Shown: positions 1-10,478, counted from the stretch's first letter. The stretch: 64,000 nucleotides of DNA from Planctomycetota bacterium (GCA_028280485.1 JANQLS010000202.1:1-64000); one strand, 5' to 3'. The notes: generated from the letters alone by a model not told the origin. A program made the numbers and translations.

Positions 1-430
1 CCAAATCAAAGATTTGACTACACTCCGCTAAACATAGGGTCTTCGCCCCTACGTTTGCGGCCGAACTGATCCCAGCTCGGCTTAGTTCCTGTTTAATCAC
101 CAGGAACTAATTAATTGAACTGAGAGGTCTTCATTTCCTTTTCTCAACCATGTTTCCCTCGACATGCCCCTACTCTCGCTATACCCTAATGTAGTGGGTG
201 TAAAGCGTGAACCTGCCCACATAAAATCCAAAGGATTCTGTTCCAGTTTTTAATTCTTTAAGCTTCTTCTCTCAAACCAGCTCTGAAACAAACATCGGGT
301 AGTAAGAAGTGAATTCACCCGGTTGATCATCACTTCATACTTTCGAGCGCCCTTAGTTAGTTCCTGTTGAAACAAAAGAAACTAAGCAACGCTCGTCTTT
401 GGCAGCAAACTCATTCCATTTATAGTTCTA

Positions 431-1768
431 ATGAATCGAATATATTTACTTCATCTTCTCCTTCTCTGTCTCTTTACCCCTCAACTCCTCGCATCAGAAA
501 ATCTAACTCCCCCACCGGAGTTTTCAGAGCACGAAAAAAAAGCGATCGCAAAAGCGAAAAGCGCGATCGAAGAGATTCATAAATCCAAAGAAGACACCAC
601 CAAAGCAACGAAACGCCTCGTTAGGGATTTAGAGCTTCTCAATAGAAGGAAACCTAACGATCCTCTGGTGAATTACTACTTGGCCATCGGATACCAACTG
701 ACTCGTAAGTACGACCGTGCCGAGCGCACCATCAAAAAATCGCTTCGTAAAAAACCTAAATTCTATGAAGCTCTCGTTGAACTCGCAGATATCCATGTCT
801 GGAAAAAAGAATTCGACGATGCCGTCAAAAACTACGACAAAGCCATCGCCATAGAGCCGAGATACTACCCCTCATTCGAACGAAAAGGTCGTGCGTTGCT
901 TGAGATGGGTAAGTACAAAGAATCCAAGGCGACCCTCCAAAAAGCCCTCAAACTGATTCCTGAGAATCCCAATGTTCAAATGCTTCTAACGATGATTGAA
1001 CTGCAGTTGAGAGGCCCGCGTTGGAGAAAGACGTATACGAAAGAATCCAGCAATTACATCGTCAAGACAAGTGTTTCGGATTCCTACGCCAAGCTTATCT
1101 CCGATCGAATGGAGAGAATTTTAAAGATCTACAAGAAGATTTTTCCCAGCATCAAAAAACCCGATAGAAAATATGAAGTCTGGGTTTATTCCAGCAAGGG
1201 CCATTACGTTGCCGCCGGTAATCCCCGAGGCGCTGGGGGCCATTACGAACCTCTGGTTCGTAAGTTAGTTCTCTTTAAATACGAAAAACTCGCGGATCTC
1301 GAACTGGTACTCAATCACGAAGGTTTTCATCAATTCCTTCACGATTACATTCAAAGAATCCCTCAGTGGTTCAATGAAGGCTTAGCGGATTACTATGGCG
1401 GGTATGTATACGAGAAACGTGGGTCCAAGCACTATATGGTTCCCAAGCCCAATCCTTGGCGCCTCAGGCTCATTAAACAAGTCATCGCCGCAAAAAGAAC
1501 GGTGGACACAGCAGAACTCATGCAGATGACACGCGGAGAGATGTATTCGAGCCAAGGAGTGTCCATCAATTACGCACAAGCTTGGGCGATGGTCTATTAC
1601 TGCATCGAAGGCGGCAAAAAGCGCAAATACGACAAAGTCTTGATCAACTACTTTAAAGCCTTACGTAAAGGCTACGACATCGAAAAAGCGTACGCTACAA
1701 CCTTCGGCCGTATCAATATGGAAAAATTTGATAAAGCCTGGAAGACTTACATCATGGGTCTTAAGTAA
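431..1768 (+). CDS. Secreted TPR protein with peptidase MA-like (gluzincin) domain
   Basis: Signal-like N-terminus, TPR-like repeats, HExxH in 'LNHEGFHQFLHDY...WFNEGLADYYGG'. Confidence 0.75.
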   Translation: MNRIYLLHLLLLCLFTPQLLASENLTPPPEFSEHEKKAIAKAKSAIEEIHKSKEDTTKATKRLVRDLELLNRRKPNDPLVNYYLAIGYQLTRKYDRAERTIKKSLRKKPKFYEALVELADIHVWKKEFDDAVKNYDKAIAIEPRYYPSFERKGRALLEMGKYKESKATLQKALKLIPENPNVQMLLTMIELQLRGPRWRKTYTKESSNYIVKTSVSDSYAKLISDRMERILKIYKKIFPSIKKPDRKYEVWVYSSKGHYVAAGNPRGAGGHYEPLVRKLVLFKYEKLADLELVLNHEGFHQFLHDYIQRIPQWFNEGLADYYGGYVYEKRGSKHYMVPKPNPWRLRLIKQVIAAKRTVDTAELMQMTRGEMYSSQGVSINYAQAWAMVYYCIEGGKKRKYDKVLINYFKALRKGYDIEKAYATTFGRINMEKFDKAWKTYIMGLK

Positions 1769-1796
1769 ACTTTTTCCCAGTCCCTTAAATTCCTTT

Positions 1797-1870
1797 TTTA
1801 AGTAGCCGAACTCGTAAGATTTGGAGGAGTTTGATCTTCCTCCAAACTCTTACGAGTTCGGCTACTTAAA
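1797..1870. repeat. REPIN-like inverted pair of GTAG-headed hairpins
   Basis: GTAGCCGAACTCGTAAGATTTGGAGGA (1802-1828) and its reverse complement with a 1-nt indel (1838-1865); each arm is itself a hairpin (CCGAACTC-GTAA-GAGTTTGG). Confidence 0.75.
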
Positions 1871-1985
1871 GGTTCACACTACTATCACACCGCTATTAAG
1901 CTCGCAAACCTTTATTGCTCCCTCCCTCTTTAGCTCTCCAGTCATGACGATTTCATTAAAGTGTATTCATACTTTTAAGTGCTGA

Positions 1986-2008
1986 TCCCTCGCTAAAGCT
2001 TCGGGCTT
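1986..2008 (-). repeat. Type A palindromic repeat, solitary
   Basis: TCCCTCGCTAAAGCTTCGGGCTT, exact reverse complement of copies at 31345, 33045 and 56374. Confidence 0.85.
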
Positions 2009-2487
2009 GAGAAGGGAATCATTGTATTTAGAATTTTTCGAGAAACTGCGAGGTAATGCTTGTCACTGTTCCCAACGGCACTCGATATAACGCTTCATTA
2101 AAAGCAATATTCATTTTGTTTACACTTTTCATACAAGAAACCAGAAGCAGGCCTCGTCTATTAAACTGTATGAGAGAGAACACACGTTCTAAACAAACTC
2201 TCTAAAAGAACTCTATCTGTTAAGGCTCAATTTTAAAATGATCGCCTAGATCTACTTATTCTTAAATAAGACTAAGAGTTGTATGGCGTTTGATTCCCGC
2301 TTGCAAATTCAAACGCTTTTCTCTCTTAGAGTTCCCACAGATCTAAGGATAACTCCCTCTTGCAGGAAGTTGGTTTAAATTTCAAACCCCTTTCTGGCGA
2401 GCCTTTGTCTCTCCCTAAAAACCGATACTCACCTAAAGTACTTACATACAGTACTCTCTTACAGACATCATTTCATGCGGAGATCCT

Positions 2488-3204
2488 ATGTCCTCAATGA
2501 ACACTGCATCCAAAATCCGTCTCAACTTTTTATTCGTCCTTCTCTTTGTATTCACAGGAACTGCTTTCGCTCAATCAGGGCCGGGCGCCATCTTTAAAGA
2601 AAATTTAGACTTGCCCTTAGATGCCATCGGTGAAGAGGAGGAAGAACACGATGACATCGAATCGATTGTTTTCTTCGGTCAATCCTACGAGGGTGATGGC
2701 ATTTTTTATTGCTTAGATCGCTCAGGTTCAACTCGAGGACATGCCATCCGAATGGAAAAAATAGAGGTCTTAAAAAACCTAAAAGACTTCTCAGAGAAAG
2801 TTCAATTTGCGATCACGTTCTATGACAAAGGTCTTATTCACTATCCCCAAACCTCCCGTCCCGCAAAAGCCAGCCCCGCTCAAAAAGCAGCAGCGAGCGC
2901 CTGGCTTCAATCGATCCAATCTGGAAGCGGAAGTTGCTTCGGCTTAGGGCTTATCAAATGCTTAGATTTTGCGAATCAATCTTCAGCTAAGCGAAATGTA
3001 ATTATTTATTTGGGTGACGGCTGCCCCACCTGCCCTGGAGATCGAGGCCCGCAGTACTCCCAAAAAATTCTCTCTCAGGTGAAAACCCTCAATTATAAAA
3101 ACCACACGATCAGTTCGATCGCAGTTGGCGACATATGCCCCGAATTCCCGAAAGCCTTAGCGAATCAAAACGGGGGGACCTACACCGTTCTTTCTGGATC
3201 CTAA
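2488..3204 (+). CDS. Secreted von Willebrand factor A-like protein (paralogue 1)
   Basis: Signal peptide; MIDAS-like DRSGS; GDG followed by CPTCPG; close paralogue of 3898-4596. Confidence 0.7.
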   Translation: MSSMNTASKIRLNFLFVLLFVFTGTAFAQSGPGAIFKENLDLPLDAIGEEEEEHDDIESIVFFGQSYEGDGIFYCLDRSGSTRGHAIRMEKIEVLKNLKDFSEKVQFAITFYDKGLIHYPQTSRPAKASPAQKAAASAWLQSIQSGSGSCFGLGLIKCLDFANQSSAKRNVIIYLGDGCPTCPGDRGPQYSQKILSQVKTLNYKNHTISSIAVGDICPEFPKALANQNGGTYTVLSGS

Positions 3205-3405
3205 GGGGAACTTGTTGGTGCTTTGAGCCCGATAATGTCCCCGTTAGACCGAATTCGTGCGGTCCTCAGCCTTCACCAGTTAGAGGAGAGATGCGATCCA
3301 CCCTAAAGTACTCAGCCATTTCCAATTAGCCCGGCTTAGGACGACTTCCACCCGAATCCAAAAAGAACCAAAAACCCTAAAGCATTAAGAATAAAACACT
3401 TAAGT

Positions 3406-3447
3406 AAAAAATCGTGTCGAAAATTAATTTTTTCGACACGATTTTTT
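3406..3447. terminator. Intrinsic terminator, possibly bidirectional
   Basis: AAAAAATCGTGTCGAAAA / TTTTCGACACGATTTTTT inverted repeat. Confidence 0.75.
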
Positions 3448-3897
3448 GCAAGAAATGTCCGCTTTAGATCGTCTTGAGGGTAGTTGTGGGAGTTGAGTAG
3501 ATCGCTATTCACCCGCTCATTCCACTGAGTAGCTTTAACTTGCTTAATTTGAATGTCTTAGAAGCATTTCATGAACACAAAAAGCGTTCAGAACTCTTCC
3601 TAAGAGACCGCATTCAAAATGTAAGATTTAGAGGCCGGGAAAGGCACTAAAAGGTTGAACTAAGCCAATTTATCTATTATGGTTATCCATTATAGTCAAC
3701 AAGGCTTATAGCGATTTCTAAGAGACCCAAACAGTTCATTCTAAAGTCAGCCCTCGAAGAACCAATAGTGTTCAGAAAGAGCCGGCAGCTGGAACTGAGA
3801 GGTTCAAATCGTTTCGTTCTGTTGAATGACTCTATCGAATCTATCAATTAAACCATTTTGTTTATTAGCCAAGCGGCTGATCCACAAAGGAGCTAAC

Positions 3898-4596
3898 ATG
3901 CGCTTAAATCGCACTCTTTTGAATCTCTTGATCGCACTGGGTCTTTTTACCTTTAGTGCTCAAACCTTCGCTCAAACTGGCGGCGGTGCAAGTGTTAAAG
4001 AAAACCTAGACCTGCCCTACGATGCAATTGGTCTCGAAGAAGAAGACGAAGACGCACCTGAAGTGATCGTTTTCTACGGTCAAAATTATGAAGGTGATGG
4101 AATCTTCTACTGCTTGGATCGCTCCAGCTCAACTAGAGGTGAACCTATCGCGAAAGAAAAACGCGAAGTCATCAGAAACGTTCAAGAATTCACCGAGCGC
4201 GTAGAATTCGGAATTACCTTCTACGATAGAAGCTTGATCTTCTTCCCCTCCAACAGTCGCCCCGCTAAGGCTGACGCTGGTCAAAAAGCAGCTGCAACCG
4301 CTTGGTTAGGCTCAATTCAATCCGGTGGAGGAAGCTGTTTTGGTTTAGGCCTCAAAAAATGTTTAGATATGGCCAACCAATCATCAGCCAAAAGAAACGT
4401 CATTATCTACTTAGGTGACGGTTGCCCCACTTGCCCCGGTGACGGCGGCGATCCTTACGTCAACAGAATCCTCAATGAAGTTAAAACTTCAAACTACAAA
4501 AAACACTCGGTCAATGCGATTGTTGTAGGAAATGTTTGTGAATCATTCCCCCGACAACTGACGCAACAAAACAACGGAACGATGACAAGAATTTAA
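3898..4596 (+). CDS. Secreted von Willebrand factor A-like protein (paralogue 2)
   Basis: Start moved to 3898 (preceded by AAAGGAG); signal peptide MRLNRTLLNLLIALGLFTFSAQTFAQ; DRSSS motif; CPTCPG. Confidence 0.7.
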   Translation: MRLNRTLLNLLIALGLFTFSAQTFAQTGGGASVKENLDLPYDAIGLEEEDEDAPEVIVFYGQNYEGDGIFYCLDRSSSTRGEPIAKEKREVIRNVQEFTERVEFGITFYDRSLIFFPSNSRPAKADAGQKAAATAWLGSIQSGGGSCFGLGLKKCLDMANQSSAKRNVIIYLGDGCPTCPGDGGDPYVNRILNEVKTSNYKKHSVNAIVVGNVCESFPRQLTQQNNGTMTRI

Positions 4597-4662
4597 TTCT
4601 TATTCGTGTCGTAAGTATTATAGAAGCGTTCCATACGAGCCTTCTTCAAAATCGAGTGTAAC

Positions 4663-4688
4663 AAAAAAGGCCCTCACGGGCCTTTTTT
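4663..4688 (+). terminator. Intrinsic terminator
   Basis: AAAAAAGGCCC-TCAC-GGGCCTTTTTT. Confidence 0.85.
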
Positions 4689-4760
4689 GCATCTGGGATC
4701 ATATCTTCAATCGTTTCTATTCGTAAGAAGCAAGCTATATAAGACAAGCTGGCCAGAACA

Positions 4761-5582
4761 ATGAAAAGATTCAAATCCTTAAAAGCCTTGAGCATCAACC
4801 TCTTTTTGCTAGCTCTGGTTTCTCTGACGCTCCCTCAAGAGAAGGTATTCGCCCAAGGGGATCTACCCGTCAGCATATTGCTGGAAGAGCTCAGCGACTA
4901 CCACAAGGAATTGGAGAAGGCCAATCAGCTCGAAAAGAGCGAGAAGGGGCTAGAACTAACGGTTCAAGCGATACCCGATGCTTATGTCTATTACATGGCG
5001 AGAGATCTCAAAAAATTAAGTCGTGCTGGCTACGACGATGCCCGTGCTTGGAAAGAGATAAAAAAGCTCCACACCAAACATAGGAAAGTCATCGGCAAAG
5101 TCTTGATTAATGTCAAAGCCGACACCGAAAAGGGTGTTTATTACTTTATGCAAAAAAAACCCGGGCCGCATAGCTTGACGCAGCGAACGAAGAAAACATT
5201 TAAAGTCGTCGAGGAAATCCCGAAAGCTAAATACGTAAAATGGCAGGTCTTTCAACACCCTCCCAATCGAAGGCGGATCATCAAAAACATCACTTTCGCC
5301 CGATTAAAAAAAACGACCTGGAGCATGATCTCCACCACGGTCAGTCTCAAGAAGAGAGACCCTTTTGTGTATTCCTTCAGCAATATCGTTCGGCAGACTC
5401 CAAAATCATCCGAACAGGGAGTCAACGAATCCACTCGCCAGCTCTCTTGTAGAATTTGGCAAGACATCATCGTGAAGCCATTAAAGTTTGAATACTTTCC
5501 GGGCAAATGGAAAATCCCCTCCCCGCCGAGTGAATTGACTCGAATCTTAGATGAACTCAATCCCAAGAAGAAAAAGAAATAA
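4761..5582 (+). CDS. Hypothetical secreted protein
   Basis: ORF with signal-peptide-like N-terminus and Lys-rich C-terminus. Confidence 0.6.
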   Translation: MKRFKSLKALSINLFLLALVSLTLPQEKVFAQGDLPVSILLEELSDYHKELEKANQLEKSEKGLELTVQAIPDAYVYYMARDLKKLSRAGYDDARAWKEIKKLHTKHRKVIGKVLINVKADTEKGVYYFMQKKPGPHSLTQRTKKTFKVVEEIPKAKYVKWQVFQHPPNRRRIIKNITFARLKKTTWSMISTTVSLKKRDPFVYSFSNIVRQTPKSSEQGVNESTRQLSCRIWQDIIVKPLKFEYFPGKWKIPSPPSELTRILDELNPKKKKK

Positions 5583-5630
5583 TCGTTTGGGAAAAGTAAA
5601 AAGGAAGGAACTGGACTGAAGGGCCCAATA

Positions 5631-5680
5631 CAGAAGGTACAGTACAGAAGGTACAGTACAGAAGACCCAGCACAAAAGAC
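5631..5680. repeat. Short tandem repeat, 14-bp period
   Basis: CAGAAGGTACAGTA x2, then degenerate CAGAAGACCCAGCA and partial CAAAAGAC. Confidence 0.8.
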
Positions 5681-5685
5681 TCGGG

Positions 5686-6795
5686 TTAAGGATTCAACCA
5701 CTCCAAAAATTGAATCAAGCGCTGCTTTAATCCCGGTGCGTTCGTTTTTAATTGAGCATCGAACGATTCGACTTTGGGATCGTTGGTCAGTTGATTAATC
5801 TGCCCCTCAAGGGTAGACATGTTACCGTACTTTTCGGTCTTCATCTGAAAATTGAGCGCCAACAGAACTCCCAAAGCAAAAACGGCAAAGTAAGATAAAG
5901 GTATAAAAATCTGTCGGGGTAAAAATCCAAACGCAGGAATATCGACATTCCCAGCTACCGGGCTTAACGATTGCCCGGGCACTGGATCTAAAGATCGACT
6001 AAAACCTTCAGCCTCTTCGATACGAGCAACCACAATGGTGACATTGTCGGGCGCCCCACGAGTTCGAGCCAACTCGATCAAATCATCTAACAATTCGGCC
6101 TGAGATGCGCGATGCGCGATGAGTCGACTTTCGATCTCGGCATCGGTGACTACATCGTACAACCCGTCAGAGCAAATTAAGAAAGTGTCTCCGATACGGG
6201 TCTCTTGAATTTCGAGGATGTCGACTTCGACCTCTTCTTGTAAACCCAAGCCCCGAGTTAAGACATTGCGATGCAACATGAAGGGAAGGGAATCGGGCTC
6301 GATCTCACCTCGGTCGGCCAATTCTTGAACGAGGGTATGATCACGGGTGAGTTGCTCTAAGCCTTCATCATTGGAAAATCGATAGGCCCGACTGTCACCC
6401 ACATGCGCAATCAATCCACGGCCGTCTAAGAGAACCATCGTCGTTAAGGTTGAGCCCATGGGCATATTCCCAGGGAGCGCGGCACTTTCGGCAAAGATTC
6501 GGCGGTTCGCCTCTAACGCGGCCCTTTTTAACAACTCGGATCGATTCTCATCTTGCTCCCACTCACCGTAATAAAGCTCACTAACGGTGCTGACAGCATT
6601 TGAGCTAGCTTGCGCTCCATTCGCCAATCCACCCATACCATCGGCCAAAACCAATAGAAGGCCTTTTTCTGCGGCCTCTTCGTTGTTCTCGGGAGCCCGA
6701 ATCGAGAACGCATCTTGGTTCTCGTCTCGTACGATTCCGATGTCGGTTTTTCCGTGGTAGATGACCGTTTGGCCAACAGAGTGCGTCAATCCCAT
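5686..6795 (-). CDS. PP2C-family Ser/Thr protein phosphatase with C-terminal transmembrane helix
   Basis: DENQDAF, LADGMGG, HVGDSRAYRF, CSDGLYD, APDNVTIVV motifs; TM near IPLSYFAVFALGVLLAL. Confidence 0.92.
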   Translation of the reverse strand: MGLTHSVGQTVIYHGKTDIGIVRDENQDAFSIRAPENNEEAAEKGLLLVLADGMGGLANGAQASSNAVSTVSELYYGEWEQDENRSELLKRAALEANRRIFAESAALPGNMPMGSTLTTMVLLDGRGLIAHVGDSRAYRFSNDEGLEQLTRDHTLVQELADRGEIEPDSLPFMLHRNVLTRGLGLQEEVEVDILEIQETRIGDTFLICSDGLYDVVTDAEIESRLIAHRASQAELLDDLIELARTRGAPDNVTIVVARIEEAEGFSRSLDPVPGQSLSPVAGNVDIPAFGFLPRQIFIPLSYFAVFALGVLLALNFQMKTEKYGNMSTLEGQINQLTNDPKVESFDAQLKTNAPGLKQRLIQFLEWLNP

Positions 6796-7394
6796 GGATT
6801 CAGAATGCCTCCTTCAAATTGAAGACCTTGAATGGGAAAAGATTCAGAGAGGGGATCCTTTGCCCAAAGGAATTGAAACTGAGTTCCAGCGAGAGAAACT
6901 TCCTCAAAAATCTCTCGGTGCTCTTTCAGCCAATTGAGATCAGGGAGCTGAGATTCAGATTCCAAAACCCAAATCAATGAGAGGGCAGGTGTTTCGCTCT
7001 CCTGAACTTCAATTTTGTTATCCATCGATCTAAAAGACCAACCTTCGAGAACCAGAGGGTGTAAGTCCGATTGCTGATGCATCCATTGCATAAACTGTTG
7101 AAGAGGCCAGTGAGCTTGTTGAGTACTGTTATGAGAATCGTTGGATTTGACTTTCCCCCCGCCTAAAAGCAAGCTAAGGCGACGACGAGCTCGTCTCCCC
7201 GGAAAAGGACTCATCGTCATTTCCGAAGCCCACTCGCCGAGTCGGTCGAGACGTTCAGTGACTTTTTCACTTTCAGATTCACTAATATCTAAAAGCGTTT
7301 TTAGCTCTCTGGATTTTGGTCTTAAACCTTCCGGGATGCCTTGGGTCAAAGGCTGGTCCTGAGGTTTGATTTTTTCAGATTTATCACTATTCAC
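6786..7394 (-). CDS. Hypothetical protein overlapping the PP2C start; between the CIS genes and PP2C
   Basis: ORF overlaps the PP2C start codon region (6786-6795). Confidence 0.6.
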   Translation of the reverse strand: MNSDKSEKIKPQDQPLTQGIPEGLRPKSRELKTLLDISESESEKVTERLDRLGEWASEMTMSPFPGRRARRRLSLLLGGGKVKSNDSHNSTQQAHWPLQQFMQWMHQQSDLHPLVLEGWSFRSMDNKIEVQESETPALSLIWVLESESQLPDLNWLKEHREIFEEVSLAGTQFQFLWAKDPLSESFPIQGLQFEGGILNPWD

Positions 7395-7719
7395 GGCTTT
7401 GTCCTCTGTGAACGAATAGATTCAAGCTACCGATCAGTGCTCGGAGTCGAACGTTCTCTATATCAGAAATCGACACTCTCCAAGCTCAATTGAAGTGAGA
7501 ATTTAAGAATATTTACGAGAATATTCGATCGTCGGGAAAAACTTGCATCTCCAAGGTGTTAAACATGAACTATTATAAGTTAAAACGACACAATATGTTC
7601 CGATAAAACGTCTTGAACTGAACATCTCTTTAATAGGCATGGTTTAGAAGGCACGATTTAAAAGACATGGTTGAAAAGGTATGAAGATCGTTCAGCAGAA
7701 CATCATTCGGTTGACGAAA

Positions 7720-10089
7720 TTATACGGCGCGCCCGCTGGACTCAGTAGCGTCGGGGTTGACCCACTGAATCTCTTGAATTGAAAAAATAGGATTGAAACT
7801 CGATTTATTTACAAACTTCTCAGTTAAGTCTAGCCCCTCTAGTCCAAATTGCACCTTTTGAATTTCAATATTTTTAAACTGTGGATCTGAAGCCAAACTT
7901 CTTCTGACATCGTCTTCGATCTTTCCTTCAGAAACAGAGGTCACGTCAAGGAATACACCATCGTTAACAAGGGAGTTCGGCTCGATGTCGACCTGACTAT
8001 TTAAAGCCCTCAAGGTGGTTTGGGTTAAGGACTGGGATAAAAGAGAATCTAGCTTTGAAAGCTCTTTGCCTTTCCAGACTCCCTTGGCATGAACAATTAA
8101 TTTCACCGGAAAAGCCCGCTGACTCCTCACTTCAATTCGCATCCCAGGTGGGGAGTGATCGTTTAAATACCTCTCTAAACTCAGACAGTGAGAGGATTGT
8201 ACCAGTTGACTCTTCGCTCGATCAGATTGAATCAATTGCACGCGAATGCTGGAGTTGACGTTTTCTAAATAAACACGTTCGACCTGCGGGAGAAGCCCCC
8301 GAACTTGACGTAAAATATCGTTCTCGGTGACCCAACACTCTCCGTGAACACTTGCAAGCGATGCTCTTCTCTTAAGGGAGTCGATAGATTCCACGTCGAG
8401 GCCACCACTGGCGACCTCTGAAACTTGAATCTCAACTCCCCCCTCACCTGAATCGAGAGGCTTTATACTTTTAATCTTCCCGTTCCCCTTGGCCCCTAAA
8501 CTGTATTTCAAGTTTAAGAGATCCACTTCCATCAGCTGAGGAGAGGTCATAGAAAAACTCTCCCCCAACTCGAGCTGAAAGTGAAGCTTCCCATCTGGAA
8601 ATCGCTTTAAGAAGAAACCGGTTTTACTCTGGCGGCTCTCTTCGTTATCCAGTTTTTGAAGATTCCACTCTCGATCTTGAAGGCGAACTCGAATGGAATC
8701 CAAACCGACCTCACAACCCTGAATGGAATCGGGCAAGGGGATCCAGTCCTCTGAAGAAGTTGACACTTGGAGGCGAACTCGAGGCGTAGTCTGTCCCTCC
8801 ACCAGCTCTAATGAGTTGGAGCTGATGGATTGAATCATCGGAAGATCTAAATACTGCCCTTCAAGCCATCGGGCCCTCAACCAGAAGAGCCTGTCGCCAA
8901 ATAGCGATTGACGCGAGCTTGATTGGGGAGGCTCGATAGAAATACAACCCGACCTTTGATACCCCTCGGTAGAGTCGATGACATCCTGTTTCTCAAGGGT
9001 TGTCCAACCGGATGAAGTGAATGCCTCCCAGATCCATCGAGGTTGCCGATCGTGATGGCTTAAAAGACTTGAAGCCATCTCATCAGTCTTTAAGTTTACC
9101 CACAATGAATACGGGCCTTCATGATCGAACCCAAAATAGGTCGCAGGGTCGTGAATGGCTGGAGGTTCATCGAGAGTAATACTTTGTTCGCTAAAAGAGA
9201 GATCTTCGAACTTCCCTCCAGACTCCACGAAGAGCCGCTCGATTGAAGTTGGAGTCCCTCCCAAATCGAGTTGAGGCAAACTCAATTGAATCGAACGCCG
9301 CGCGGGTAGGTGGGCTCGAATCCAAGGGATCTTCGCTCCTTGAAACGAGTATGAATCCAAACCACTTAAGGGTCCTTGAAGAACCATTTTCAAACGCGTT
9401 GCCGATGGAGTTTGAACCAGTTCGAAGTCACAAGGAAGCTCTCGCCAACCTTCGGGAGTGCGATATTCCCAAATCCTGTCACTCAACTCAGGATGCGTTC
9501 CCGCCCATTCGATGGAGATCGGGCGATAGGAATTTGAAAGCGATTGAAACCTTTGGTCTCCCAAATAAAGCAATCGCCCCACTTCGATCGAATCACCGAG
9601 CAAAGGATTGACAGGACTCCCCTGTCGATCTACCGGTAATCGCTTGAGGGAAGCCCTTCGCGTCGAATAAGCTCGAACCAATCGACCCGAACTGACCCAA
9701 AGAGATTGTGGAAGTTCGTAGTGAGCCACTCGCCCATCGTCATACTCCGCTTCGAAGGCTGTACCGGCATTCCATTTTTTGGCCCGACTCCCTTCGGTCG
9801 TCGGTTGAAACCGAACGAAGCAACGAGCAGAACGAGGGCTCGAAGGTTCCACTCCAACTAACTCCAGTAGGCGTTCGATCACCTCTTCTTCAGCAGCTCG
9901 AAGCTGATCCTTCATCGTCGCAATCTCTTCAGCCCAAATTTCGAGCAATACGGAGGCAGGATCTTCGGGCTTAAGATTCCAATTCGGATCGAGCTCCCCC
10001 AGTCGCTGAACCATACGGTTATAAATTTGGGCGAACTCATCTTTTGATTGAGAACTGTCTCTGAAGTCTGGAGAGAAAAAATTCATCAA
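7720..10089 (-). CDS. CIS baseplate J-like protein (Pvc11/gp6-like)
   Basis: N-terminus typical of 'putative baseplate assembly protein'; baseplate-J-like C-terminal part; operonic with gp25. Confidence 0.8.
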   Translation of the reverse strand: MMNFFSPDFRDSSQSKDEFAQIYNRMVQRLGELDPNWNLKPEDPASVLLEIWAEEIATMKDQLRAAEEEVIERLLELVGVEPSSPRSARCFVRFQPTTEGSRAKKWNAGTAFEAEYDDGRVAHYELPQSLWVSSGRLVRAYSTRRASLKRLPVDRQGSPVNPLLGDSIEVGRLLYLGDQRFQSLSNSYRPISIEWAGTHPELSDRIWEYRTPEGWRELPCDFELVQTPSATRLKMVLQGPLSGLDSYSFQGAKIPWIRAHLPARRSIQLSLPQLDLGGTPTSIERLFVESGGKFEDLSFSEQSITLDEPPAIHDPATYFGFDHEGPYSLWVNLKTDEMASSLLSHHDRQPRWIWEAFTSSGWTTLEKQDVIDSTEGYQRSGCISIEPPQSSSRQSLFGDRLFWLRARWLEGQYLDLPMIQSISSNSLELVEGQTTPRVRLQVSTSSEDWIPLPDSIQGCEVGLDSIRVRLQDREWNLQKLDNEESRQSKTGFFLKRFPDGKLHFQLELGESFSMTSPQLMEVDLLNLKYSLGAKGNGKIKSIKPLDSGEGGVEIQVSEVASGGLDVESIDSLKRRASLASVHGECWVTENDILRQVRGLLPQVERVYLENVNSSIRVQLIQSDRAKSQLVQSSHCLSLERYLNDHSPPGMRIEVRSQRAFPVKLIVHAKGVWKGKELSKLDSLLSQSLTQTTLRALNSQVDIEPNSLVNDGVFLDVTSVSEGKIEDDVRRSLASDPQFKNIEIQKVQFGLEGLDLTEKFVNKSSFNPIFSIQEIQWVNPDATESSGRAV

Positions 10090-10478
10090 TTCTCTCCACT
10101 CTGTTCACGCGGGGGTGACTTCCAGTGAGGAACTTGAACTCGAACTTCAATCCCATCGTAAGATTGACAAACGAGAAGAATAAATTCCCCATCAACGCTC
10201 TCGAAATCGACTCTTCGAATACCCAAATCAGGTAACCATTGATGAATGTCTTCTTCAGCTAAGGCGCTGGCAAGATTTCGATCTTCAACCCGACTTAAGT
10301 CTAAGGAAGACACTCTCGCTTGCCAACCAAACTGAGGCCAGAGCCGACGTTCTCCGGGAGCGGTCGACAAGAGCACTCCGATTCTTTGTTGTGCTTCCCC
10401 AACGCTTGAGGGCTGCTTCGAAAGGGAATCTTCGAACTTAAAGCTCCAATCCCATCGTGCCGACTCAGGTCGATGCAT
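10086..10478 (-). CDS. gp25-like baseplate wedge protein (Pvc9-like)
   Basis: GPW/gp25-like pattern 'VLLSTAPGERRLWPQFGW...ALAEEDIHQWLPDLGIRRVDFE'. Confidence 0.8.
   Translation of the reverse strand: MHRPESARWDWSFKFEDSLSKQPSSVGEAQQRIGVLLSTAPGERRLWPQFGWQARVSSLDLSRVEDRNLASALAEEDIHQWLPDLGIRRVDFESVDGEFILLVCQSYDGIEVRVQVPHWKSPPREQSGEN

Noticed and set aside
5252-5701. 149-aa minus-strand ORF
   Set aside because: Antisense to 4761-5582, low-quality composition, runs into the tandem repeat.
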